DNA of 64,000 bases from Hysterangium stoloniferum (taxonomy: Eukaryota > Basidiomycota > Agaricomycetes > Hysterangiales > Hysterangiaceae). Below the pieces are notes generated by a model. It had not been told where the DNA came from. It saw only the letters and a list, made by a program, of their open reading frames with translations, and did not search any database. Shown here one piece after another: positions 9,600 to 18,776 of the stretch. The stretch's first letter is position 1; every line of letters starts with the position of its first letter. The stretch spans positions 248,001 to 312,000 of the forward strand of contig WHVD01000080.1 in assembly GCA_015178975.1 (NCBI GenBank). Reading direction: 5' to 3'. A program made the translations under genes and the position numbers.

Positions 9600-11741
9600 A
9601 GTACATGTATACAATACACAGTCTTGCAGCATCCTCGGCCAGAAGAAGCGGTCCTTCATTAACTTGAACAGCTGCTGACCTCCAGTATGTGCTCATTTGA
9701 AAGGGTTATCGTGTACCAACTTTAAAATCGAGTTGGTCATAGTACTGGGCACACAGACTCAACTTTTCCAGTCCGAGTCATAAAAGTACAGAAGTCCGTT
9801 CATTCCCACAAAGTAGTGAGAAGGGGTAATGACCATATTGAGTGAAGGGGTATCAAAGGCATAGAAGCTCTTGAAGACAGGATCTTTCGAGTAACTATCC
9901 AGGAATTTCTTCACATCCCTCCTCAATACTGAGGGTGATGTGATGCGAAGTCTGACTCGTCTTCCTGGTCATTTCTTGCTAAGTTATAGGAGTCCCATTC
10001 TGACTGTCGGACTTCCTGGGTCACTCTGAAAGGTTCCATAAAATTGTGTATGATAAAAAAAACCGCTTTCTCAGCTGGTTTGTTCTTCCATTGATTTTCC
10101 TCAGTACTCTTATCCAAGAAGGTTGAGGTGATAGCTGGAAAGTCATCTCTAATGGGGCTCACGAAGGCAGGGATTTGAGGGAGTCTGGATAGTGGGTCCA
10201 CGTTGCTATGAACTCTTCCTGCTTGATGTAAAACCTCAAGGCCCGGGAATGCAGCATATATTGCCCCCCATGTGGCTAGTCAGTGATTAGTGTTCTCATA
10301 CGATCTAGCCCATTGCAGAGCCACATGATCTGTAATAAGCAGGACATGTTCACCTTTGATGAATGGTTGGAAGTGGACTAGTCCTTCTTTTGCCGCCAAT
10401 GCCTCCCACTCAGTAGTGGAATAGTTATGTTCAGCACTTTTCAGAGTGCAACTCCAGTATGCAATGATTTGTTCAATGGTAACTTCAGTTTCCTCAAAGG
10501 TGGGACCCCATGAGTCCGACCAGTCAATCTCAGGTTGTTTGGTTTTGTATTGATGAACAAAAGATAGCACATCCTGCAATCAGTCAAAGGCCAACTTGGC
10601 TTGGGCATAGATTTTAGTGTCCTTTAAGTCTCCTAAAGCCATTTTCTGGACTTGTTGAAGACAACAGCCTAGAGTGAAATCTGAAGTGTCCATGTACAGC
10701 CGATAAGGCATCCCACTGGCTGGATGTCTCAATACCGGTGCTGAGCCCAGCCCAGCCTTGACATCCTTGTAGGCCCTGACATGTCCAGCAGTCCACATCC
10801 AGGGTGTTCCCTTTTTTTAGAAAAGTGAATAAAGAGGACACCATCCATAAGTAAAATGGTATATAAGCCGAAAAGTAAAGAGCCATCCCGAGGAACCATT
10901 GCAGTTCAGAAACTTTAGTGGATTGGGCTAGTTCTAGTATGGCACAAACTTTCTCCTGATGGGTCGAGAAACCTAATCTGGACACCTTATGGCCCAATAA
11001 CAAAATCAAATTATATCCGATAAAACACTTTTTAGGAGAGTGTTCCCACTGATGTAATAGCACTGAGCATTTGATTTAAATGAAGGAGGTGATCGTCCCA
11101 ATTCTTAGAGAATATAGTGCACTATACATATCGTCAATGTATACAAGACAAAAAATCTATAGATAAGGTGCCAGAACAATTTGCATAACACGCTGAAATG
11201 TAGAGAGGCCATTTCTGAGTCCGAACAGCATCCGTTTGAATTGCCACAGCCCTCTGTGAGATCTGAAGGTGGTTTTGGGCTTATCGTCCTCCAACATTTC
11301 TAATTGGGTAAATCCTGCCAGCACATCAAAGGAAGAGAGGATATTTGACCCTGACAACACTTGCATGATCTCTGATTGGCGTGGTAAGGGAAATTCATCC
11401 AGAACAATAAGGTGGTTGAGCTTCTGGTAATCAATAACCACTCGTGGTTTACTGTTGTGATATACTATGAAGGCCGGTGCCCCCCAAGGACTTTTAGATA
11501 GCTTGATGACACCCTATTTGAACCAGGTGTCCATCTGCTTGTCTATAACTCTCCTGTTGGTGGGGGAGGATGGGAAGATAGGCATTGAAATGGGCTGAGT
11601 GCCTTCTTTCAGAGGAACAGGAACCCTGCAGTCCACTTGCTCCAACCTTCCATCGACCTCGAAAGCCTTAATGTTCTCAGTCAGTACTGATCTGAGGCAT
11701 GGCAGGACTTCAGTTGGTATATCTGGTCCCAGATTAACTAG
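9600..11741 (-). pseudogene. Gypsy reverse transcriptase and RNase H
   Basis: Minus-strand fragments carry RT motifs: KLNHLIVLDEFPLP, SSFDVLAGFTQLEM (first catalytic Asp), RMLFGLRNGLSTFQ, and Y-I-D-D at about 11130-11141. The connection and RNase H follow (NYSTTEWEALAAKE, VLLITDHVALQWA), then the DPLSRLPQIP linker. RT N-terminal sequence reaches 11741, where an LTR-A copy interrupts. At least four stops or frameshifts are present. Confidence 0.88.
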
Positions 11742-11992
11742 TGTTAAAGGCATAGAAAAGAATTGACCCAGCTTGGGATTGAACCAAAGACCTCCTGGCT
11801 TTATATGCAGATGCTCTTAACCACTGAGCTACTGGACCTATGGTCTAGTATTATATGATGGATTATATATACATATATATAAGGACTTATGATGCCAACT
11901 TGTGCTCTTATAACAGTTTATATAACTGATGGCAAGCCTGGGTCTTATAACAGTCTGTCACATATAGATATTGTATTTTCCCATTTCTAACA
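11742..11992 (-). mobile_element. LTR-A solo copy, 251 bp, no matching TSD
   Basis: Full-length TGTTAAAGG...TTTCTAACA with tRNA-like module. The flanks ACTAG and TATCT do not match, unlike the other LTR-A insertions here. The chromovirus sequence on the two sides may not be contiguous, suggesting a deletion or ectopic recombination at this copy. Confidence 0.88.
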
Positions 11993-12430
11993 TATCTATC
12001 TTAAAATGCTCTGGGCTCCCATATATCCAGCATTCCTTAGAAGGCTTGACCAAACTTTTCTTGTCACTCTTTTTAAAGAACAGCTTTCCGTGACATTTTC
12101 CCTGTCAGGTTGATAGAGTCTGTGCCAATCCCTCTCGTAGAACCTCTCTCCCTAGTCTTACCAACAAGAATATGGTTGGCCAAGGAATGCCCGTCCATGG
12201 CTCTGAAGTCCAAATCTTCACCTTCCAATAGCATAACCCATGATTTCTGAAATCAATAACATTTCCGATGTGTTTGAACCCAAGCATTAATCAGAGCCTC
12301 TTGTACAGCACTGGCTCGAGGCTGTGTTGGAGTTTGAAAAAGAGTGTTAGGTACTCCACTGTGGTGCCCCCTATGTCCTGAATTCCCTCCACAGTCTGAA
12401 TCATTCAAGCTCCTGGATGAACCGCTAAGG
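11993..12430 (-). pseudogene. Chromovirus gag/protease remnant
   Basis: The position is upstream of RT in the chromovirus. Translation gives only short fragments (for example MDGHSLANHILVGKTRERG) with no clear protease DTG or zinc knuckle, so assignment rests on position. Confidence 0.45.
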
Positions 12431-12609
12431 GGTCTATGCACCCACAGGCATACATAGATCTTCAAACTATTAATAGAAGATATTCAATGAATATCTTGGA
12501 AAAATGAAAGAAAATAAAATGTGTAAGGTGCAATATAGATATATTGACTATCAAAGTATAATACAAGTTCAAGAGGAATAGTCATCTCTGTAAGCAACTG
12601 CACAGTTAC
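12431..12609 (-). mobile_element. Gypsy-type LTR fragment, target of Copia-1
   Basis: Resembles the minus-oriented LTRs at 1-524 and 2295-2768 around CACCCACAGGCATACATAG and an AT-rich tail, followed by a segment like the AACTGTACAGTTGCT region of the 1124 LTR. Copia-1 is inserted at its right edge (GTTAC). Confidence 0.5.
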
Positions 12610-13013
12610 TGTTAAATGTGACCTGTGACTTACTGTGACACGTGACACACACAAGTCTGAGGAAAGTTGTTACTATTCAGGTCACTAACTACAAGCTTAT
12701 ATATGTTATACATCAGTAGGCTTGTCAGCTGTCATAAGTGACAGCTGGTTGACAGCTGGTTGACAGCTGGTTGACAGCTGGTTGACAGCTGGTTGACAGC
12801 TGGTTGACAGCTGGTTGACAGCTGTCATAAGTGACAGCTGATTGACAGCTTGAATGGAAACTGACAGCTGATTGACAGCTGGAATACAAAGTGACAGCTG
12901 ATTGACAGCTGTCATGGGAAATGAACTGGGAATACCCTGGAACATGCTGGAAGCTTCTAGAAGGTTCTAGAAGGTTCCAGAAGGTTTTGGAGACAGTGGA
13001 GGCAGTTTTAACA
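12610..13013 (-). repeat. Copia-1a 3' LTR, 404 bp
   Basis: In sense order: U3 start TGTTAAAACTGCC, heat-shock-element array (12982-12950), GACAGCTG-rich block (about 12920-12725) including seven tandem copies of an 11-bp GACAGCTGGTT unit, TATATAA at 12704-12698, then the R/U5 part ending CACATTTAACA at 12610. Confidence 0.95.
12950..12982 (-). promoter_or_regulatory. Heat-shock-element array, seven units, Copia-1a 3' LTR
   Basis: Seven unbroken GAA/TTC units with 2-bp spacing, 31-63 bp from the U3 start and about 250 bp upstream of the TATATAA motif. Matches the consensus for heat-shock factor; function is inferred. Confidence 0.82.
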
Positions 13014-13143
13014 GACCCCCCTGATCTCACATGTCTCCAAAGAAAAAGAAACAGAGAGAGAGAGAGAGAGACTTTGCTAAACTACAGAGAGTAAGAAAGA
13101 AAACAAGAAACTAAGTCCTTATACCCATTCCATCACGGCAAAA

Positions 13144-16100
13144 TTAAACCTTGGGAGTAGATAGAGGCTTGGTTAGAATATCTGCAATTTGTTCTGCAGT
13201 AGGAATATAGGAAGGAGCAATACACTTGGCATTTACAGCATCCCTAAGCCAATAGTAGCGCAGGTCAAGATGTTTCATCCTTCCATGATGCTCAGGATTC
13301 TTAGCAACACTGATGGCAGACTGGTTGTCAATGTGTAGAGTGGAGGGTTGATCAACTTGGTAGCCAAATTCACCTAGGATTTGCCGCATCCAGGCAATCT
13401 CCTTGCCAGCTTCTACAGCAGAGACAAATTCTGCTTCAGTTGTAGAAAGTGTGACAATACTTTGCAGTTTACTACTCCAGCCAATAGCACCTCCAGCCAT
13501 CATAGTTACATAACCACCAGTGGATCTTCCAGAATCAATGCAATCACCATGAGCAGCATCAGTGTATGTGGTGAATAGTTCAGAGCCACATTTACCAGAG
13601 TAATGCAACTTGTAATCCAGTGTACCTTTTAGGTATCTGAACAAGTGCTTCACTGCTGTCCAATGCTTTGGTCCAGGATTGCCATTAAAACGTGCCAAGT
13701 AGGACACAGTATAAGCAATATCTGGACGGGTCATAGTAGCCAGGTATTGTAAAGACCCAACAGCACTGAGATAAGGAACACTATGCATGAAATCCACCTC
13801 TGCAGCATTCTCAGGACCCATTTCTTTGGACAGAGATGTACCAGGTGTCATAGGTGTGAGAACTGGATGACAGTCAGACATGTTATAACGCTCAAGCATG
13901 TTGAGAATAAACTGTCGCTGATCAAGAATAAGGAGACACTTAGAGCGATCTCTGCCAACTCCCACACCAAGTAAATAAACAGTGGGTCCAAGATCACGGC
14001 ATTTGAAATGCAGGGACAATTGCTTGACAGCTTTGTCAATGGCAAGAGTGGACTTGGATGCAAATGTAATATCATCAATGTAAATGGGTACAAAGATCTT
14101 CACCTCTCCATTTGAATAAATGTAAACAGAGGTATCAGATTCAATTCGTTTGAACTCCATTTCAGTAAGTGCACTATGTAATTTGATGTTCCATTGACGA
14201 GATCCCTGCTTGAGACCATAAAGTGATTTCAAGAGTCTGAGAACCTTATTAGGACCTCCTTGATGGAAGCCTTCAGGTTGTCTCATATAAATTGTCTCAT
14301 CAAGGTCACCATGGGTGAAAGCAGCAGAAATGTCAACAGAGTGCAAGTCCATGTCTTCAATGGCAGCTAGGGCCAGAATCAAACGCAGAGTGGCAGGTCT
14401 AAAAGTAGGTGCAAACACTTCATTGTAGTCAATGCCAGGATGTTGTGAGTATCCTTTGGCAACAAGACGAGCTTTATAATGCTCAATGGTGCCATCTGCA
14501 TTGTGTTTGACTTTAAACACCCAACCCGAACCAATTGCCTTTGCACCAACTGGGAGATCAACAAGTTCCCACGTCTTGTTTTCTACCAGTGTATTGTACT
14601 CTGCATTTATAGCCTCTTGCCATTTATCTGCATCATCACCTTTCATAGCCTGCTTGTAGTTTTGTGGATCAGCAGTTGAAGCTGTTCCAACAAACTCTAC
14701 TTCCTCATAATCAATGTCCTCATCATCATCTTCAGCTAGAGCTGGAGCTGGTTGTACCTTCCACCATTCACCAGGTTGCTTTGGAACACGCTGAGAGCGA
14801 CGAAGCTGTGGTTCTGGTGCAGGTGGAGGAGGTAGTTGAATGGGTTCAGGAAGTGCAGGAATCTGAGCAGGAGGTGCAGGAATATAAGCAGGAGGTGCAG
14901 GAATATGAGTAGGAGGGACAGAAATATCATTATCCTCCTCTACTTCTGGCACAAATAAAGGAATGTCAGAGTTTGGTATATTTGGGAAAAGCCTAATATT
15001 AGGCATTGGTCCAGTAGTAGATAGACCAGGAAAGTGGCGTTCATCAAATACAGCCCGTTCAGAGATGATAAACTTCTTTGTAACAGGGTTGTAGAATTGC
15101 CAACCTTTGTATCCCACAGGATAGCCTAGAAAGAGGCATTTCTCCATGTGTGACTGAAGTGACTTCCTTTTGTCCTTTTGAATGTAAACATAGGCAGTAC
15201 ACCCCCACACTCGCAAGTTGCTCACATCTGGTTTCTGTTTGTACCATTGCTCATAGGGTGTAGTTTTAGGCAATGGTGCAGTAGGCAGACGATTCCATAC
15301 ATAGACATAAGATGCCACAGCATGATTCCAGAATGAGGCAGGCATACGCGCTTCATGCATCATGGCAGTGACATGATCAGCCAAGGTACGATTGGCTCAT
15401 TCTGCAACTCCATTCTGTTGAGGGCGATTGCGAGTAGTATGACGGCGTGCTATTCCACATTCATCTGTAAACTTGATGAAAGCATTTGACATGTATTCAC
15501 CCCCTTTGTCATCCTGCAGAGCTTTGACCTTGCAACCCAGAAGATTCTCAGCATAAGCTTTGTATCTCCTGAATGCTTCAAATGCATCACTCTTCCGTTT
15601 TAAGAACAGAACAGCTCGCAACTTGGTGCAATCATCAATGAAGGTTATCCAGTAGTGATAACCCTCAGTTGTTTGCACAGGAAGTGGTCCATGTAGATCA
15701 CTATGAATAAGCTCAAGTGGTGTCTGAGATTGACTTGGTGAGGTAGGAAATGGATTGGCAGTCATTTTGCCAGCAAGGCAAGGTTCACAGATAGGATCAG
15801 GTTGTTCCTTTGAGTCAAGGTTTAAGCCAACCACCAATCCTTCTCTGATCATCTTCTGGACATCAGCATAGCTGTGATGTCCAAGACGGCGATGCCAGAG
15901 ATTGATATCAAAGGGAAGAGTGGAGGCAGCACCAGCTTGCTCAATAATAGGTGCAGTGGCACCATTGAGGATGCCTGCATTCTGTGCAGTAACTCTGGCT
16001 GTAAACAAAGTCTGGCCAGAGAGTTTGAAATGCATGGTTGTTCGATCAATGTGTATGAGTAGTCCTTTGTGTCTTGTGAGATAAAGACAAGACAATAGGT

Positions 16101-16652
16101 TACTACGCAGTTGTGGTACATGCAAAACTCTTGTAAGCTCCACAGATCGCGATTTCCTTCCATTGATAACTGGGTTGAATACCACAGAACCAACTCCTGC
16201 AGAGTAGATAACAGTATGATCTGCTAACTTGATTGGGACACATAATGGTGTGTAGTTACGCAGCCAATGACTATGAGGAGTCATATGACTACTAGCACCT
16301 GTATCAGCAAGCCAATCATAGTCAGAACCATTCTGCAGGGTGGAGGAATCGGATGAGGAGAAAGCAAGTGCATTTCCACTATATTCAACATTGTTCTGAG
16401 ACATTGTCTTCTGAGGCCTATTTGGCTTTTTCTTTCCTTTAGCACGATTGGTAAGGACACTCTCCTGTGCTTCCTGCTGCTTCTTGATGAAGCGATGACA
16501 CTTGTCCATAGTATGGTTGGTCATGGAGCAGAAAGCACATTTGAGAAATGCAGTGGGTGCATTGCCCTGAGACATTGTCTCCTGAGTGCTGTTTGCCTTC
16601 TTCCCTTTAGTCTGATTGACTTTAGGGAATTGGGGAATGGAAGATGGCATTG
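13144..16652 (-). pseudogene. Copia-1a pol (protease-integrase-RT-RNase H), one premature stop
   Basis: From an ATG at 16652: a short basic leader, a CCHC zinc knuckle (CAFCSMTNHTMDKC), protease with LADTGASSHM, and integrase with the HHCC region (HRRLGHHSYADV...CEPCLAGK) and catalytic IHSDLHG / FIDD / DDKGGEYM. RT follows with YIDDITFASK, then RNase H with YTDAAHGD and STTEAEF. A TGA at 15397-15399 interrupts the integrase where the sister copy has CGA (Arg). The frame is otherwise open to 13144. The usual capsid (gag) domain of about 200 residues before the zinc knuckle is absent in both copies. Copia-type order (integrase before RT) is clear. Confidence 0.95.
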
Positions 16653-16878
16653 TAGTATAGACGCAGCAAACTCGCAAAGAAGTTGAGAAAAAAAGGTATT
16701 TAACTCGAGGTCCAGACGGTAGTCTCGAGGGAAACTCAGCCTTAGTGGCATACAAGTTCCTCCCTACTAGCAACAGCAATAAGGCTGGGCCTGGCAGAGA
16801 AATATAAAGTATAGGCTGAAACTTACTCAAAAGAAGCGAGTTTGCAAAACGTTATACAGTACTAGAGCGCTTAGAGCG

Positions 16879-16892
16879 CGGGGCCCATAACC
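16879..16892 (-). promoter_or_regulatory. Primer-binding site, half initiator tRNA-Met
   Basis: Directly abuts the 5' LTR end. Read on the plus strand the segment contains GGGGCCCATAACC, resembling the anticodon loop (CAT) and 3' stem of initiator tRNA-Met, instead of the 3' CCA end. The same site is found in Copia-1b and TRIM-A. Confidence 0.75.
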
Positions 16893-17279
16893 TGTTAAAT
16901 GTGACCTGTGACTTACTGTGACACGTGACACACACAAGTCTGAGGAAAGTTGTTACTATTCAGGTCACTAACTACAAGCTTATATATGTTATACATCAGT
17001 AGGCTTGTCAGCTGTCATAAGTGACAGCTGGTTGACAGCTGGTTGACAGCTGTCATAAGTGACAGCTGGTTGACAGCTGGTTGACAGCTGTCATAAGTGA
17101 CAGCTGATTGATAGCTTGAATGGAAACTGACAGCTGATTGACAGCTGGAATACAAAGTGACAGCTGATTGACAGCTGTCATGGGAAATGAACTGGGAATA
17201 CCCTGGAACATACTGGAAGCTTCTAGAAGGTTCTAGAAGGTTCCAGAAGGTTTTGGAGACAGTGGAGGCAGTTTTAACA
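16893..17279 (-). repeat. Copia-1a 5' LTR, 387 bp
   Basis: Same layout as the 3' LTR, with fewer 11-bp repeats (arranged two plus two). Heat-shock-element array of seven units at 17216-17248. Confidence 0.95.
17216..17248 (-). promoter_or_regulatory. Heat-shock-element array, seven units, Copia-1a 5' LTR
   Basis: Identical arrangement to the 3' LTR: seven GAA/TTC units with exact two-base spacing. As the 5' LTR promoter, this copy would drive the element's transcription. Confidence 0.82.
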
Positions 17280-17506
17280 GTTACACCTGACTCTCTACAT
17301 TGTAACAAATGGTATACTAGACCCAGAACCCTTTGTTCCCAATCTGTCTTTGCCTGTTTGTCATCTGGTTTAGTTTTACCTTTGTTCCCAATTAGTTTTG
17401 ACACCTGGTTTTATTGTATTATTGTATTCCTGATATGTCTTTTTGTATGTCTGAATTAGTAGTACAATAAACTACTAGTCTATATAGCTAAGTAGTTATT
17501 TGTATA
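17280..17506. other. Old element fragment between Copia-1a and Copia-1 LTR fragment
   Basis: Continuation of the sequence into which Copia-1a inserted. It contains GTAACA followed by TGGTATACTAGACCC, which could be an LTR end plus primer-binding site of an older element. No coding capacity seen. Confidence 0.35.
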
Positions 17507-17662
17507 TGTTAAAACTGCCTCCACTGTCTCCAAGACCTTCTGGAAGCTTGTAGAAGGTTCTAGAAGGTTCCAGCATGTTCCAGAGTATTTCCAGTTCATT
17601 TCCCATGACAGCTGTCAATCAGCTGTCACTTTGTATTCCAGCTGTCAATCAGCTGTCACTTT
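17507..17662 (+). mobile_element. Truncated Copia-1 LTR (U3 portion)
   Basis: Begins TGTTAAAACTGCC at 17507 in sense orientation, includes a degenerate heat-shock-element array, and breaks off in the GACAGCTG block exactly where the Copia-2 LTR starts at 17663. Confidence 0.88.
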
Positions 17663-17967
17663 TGTTGAAACAGTTGAATAACTCTTGACAAACACCCTGT
17701 GAGTGTGAGGAAAGTAAACACTAAATGTATTCAACTGTGAAATAACTACATACCTGTGAGTGTGAGGAAAGTAAACACTAAGGAGACTTTCCCACACCCA
17801 CAGCGGAGTATACTACAGGGTGCTTACCTAAGCACCTACACATCAGTTACCTTACTAGGTAACTCACTCAATACTGCACCTACAGTGCTGGGAAAAATAC
17901 TACAAATATCAGAAAAATATAGGGAACAGCATAGACTATGTAAGAGCTGTAATATCATACTCTAACA
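17663..17967 (-). repeat. Copia-2 LTR (LTR-D), 305 bp
   Basis: TGTTAGAGTATG...GTTTCAACA on the minus strand. It contains two copies of TGTGAGTGTGAGGAAAGTAA about 55 bp apart. The two other 305-bp copies are at 24162-24466 and 29527-29831. Confidence 0.92.
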
Positions 17968-18525
17968 CTCCCACCTGATGAGACAGCTCTATGCTAGTCC
18001 CAGTAGTTTTCGTAAGTATTCTACCTTTGGCTTAGCCAATGGTTTTGTCAATAAATCAGCAGGCATCTCTGAAGTAGGGAGATGAACAACTTTGATCTTC
18101 CCACTATCAACTTCCTGCCTTAACCAATATGTTCTCAAATCCAGATGCTTCATACGGCCAGATGTTCAGGATCTCTGGCAACTGCAATAGAAGATTGGTT
18201 GTCAAGATACAAAGTGGATGCAGTCTTTTGAGAATATCCCAATTCCTCAAATAAGTTTCGCAACCATAGCACTTCCTGACCAGCTGACACTGCTGCAATA
18301 TACTCAGCTTCAGTAGTAGAGAGAGTTACAATAGTCTGGAGTTTGCTTTGCCAGCTAATGGCTCCAGTACCCATCTTAACAACATATGCACCAGTAGATT
18401 TTCCAGTTGACTTATCACCTCCATGGTCAGCATCTGAATAAGACACAAATAATTCCCTGTCATTACTAGGGCCAAAGGTCAAGCCCAAGTCAAGGGTGCC
18501 TTTGAGATATCGAAAGAGATGTTGT

Positions 18526-18776
18526 TGTTAAAGGCATAGAAAAGAATTGACCCAGCCTGGGATTGAACCAAGGACCTCCTGGCTTTATATGCAGGTGCTC
18601 TTAACCACTGAGCTACTGGACCTATAGTCTAGTATTATATGATGGATTATATATACATATATATAAGAACTTATGTTGCCAACTTGTGCTCTTATAACAG
18701 TTTATATAACTGATGGCAAACCTGGGTCTTATAACAGTCTGTCACATATAGATATTGTATTTTCCCATTTCTAACA
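18526..18776 (-). mobile_element. LTR-A solo copy, 251 bp, TSD GTTGT
   Basis: Full-length copy with tRNA-like module, flanked by GTTGT at 18521-18525 and 18777-18781. Inserted in the Copia-2a RT/RNase H region. Confidence 0.95.

Larger units (their letters stand above)
7675..9600 (-). pseudogene. Gypsy integrase core, in four pieces
   Basis: Remaining pieces are 7675-7901, 8546-8593, 8839-8965 and 9498-9600. Minus-strand translation gives the zinc-region Cys residues (C-D-I-C-Q-K-T-K like, about 9570-9600), the catalytic start MDLITGLPNSGK (about 8940-8965 and 9498-9510), and AMSSAHHSQTDGQTE (about 7860). The last of these is the conserved segment before the catalytic Glu region of Ty3/gypsy integrases. 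Stops and substitutions are present. Confidence 0.8.
4890..12430 (-). mobile_element. Decayed Ty3/gypsy chromovirus, broken by nested insertions
   Basis: Minus-strand order of recognisable domains is: gag/protease remnant (12290-11993), reverse transcriptase (about 11741-10600), RNase H (about 10580-10280), integrase zinc region and catalytic core (9600-7675 in pieces), and integrase C-terminus plus chromodomain (5539-4926). Insertions at 11742, 8966, 8594, 7902 and 5540 separate the pieces. Four of the five are flanked by duplicated target bases, so removing them rejoins the pol region. Several stops and frameshifts make it non-functional. Its own LTRs are not clearly identifiable. Confidence 0.85.
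12610..17279 (-). mobile_element. Copia-1a: Ty1/copia retrotransposon, 4670 bp, TSD GTTAC
   Basis: 3' LTR 12610-13013 and 5' LTR 16893-17279, flanked by GTTAC at 12605-12609 and 17280-17284. The 5' LTR is followed on the minus strand by GGTTATGGGCCCCGCGC, complementary to the anticodon half of initiator tRNA-Met, a half-tRNA primer as in Drosophila copia. The 3' LTR is preceded by a purine tract (ATCAGGGGGGTC). One pol frame lacks a capsid domain and has one premature stop. LTRs differ mainly in copy number of an 11-bp repeat. Confidence 0.96.

Noticed and set aside
12727-12830. CRISPR-like or satellite array
   Set aside because: 11-bp tandem units without spacers, restricted to Copia-1 LTRs; eukaryotic context.
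14664-14912. Plus-strand Gln/Val-rich ORF in Copia-1a (and copy at 27526)
   Set aside because: Shadow of the Pro-rich linker of the minus-strand pol.
17299-17320. LTR end plus primer-binding site of another retroelement (GTAACA then TGGTATACTAGACCC)
   Set aside because: Suggestive, but no start of that LTR or partner is visible, so not listed as an element.
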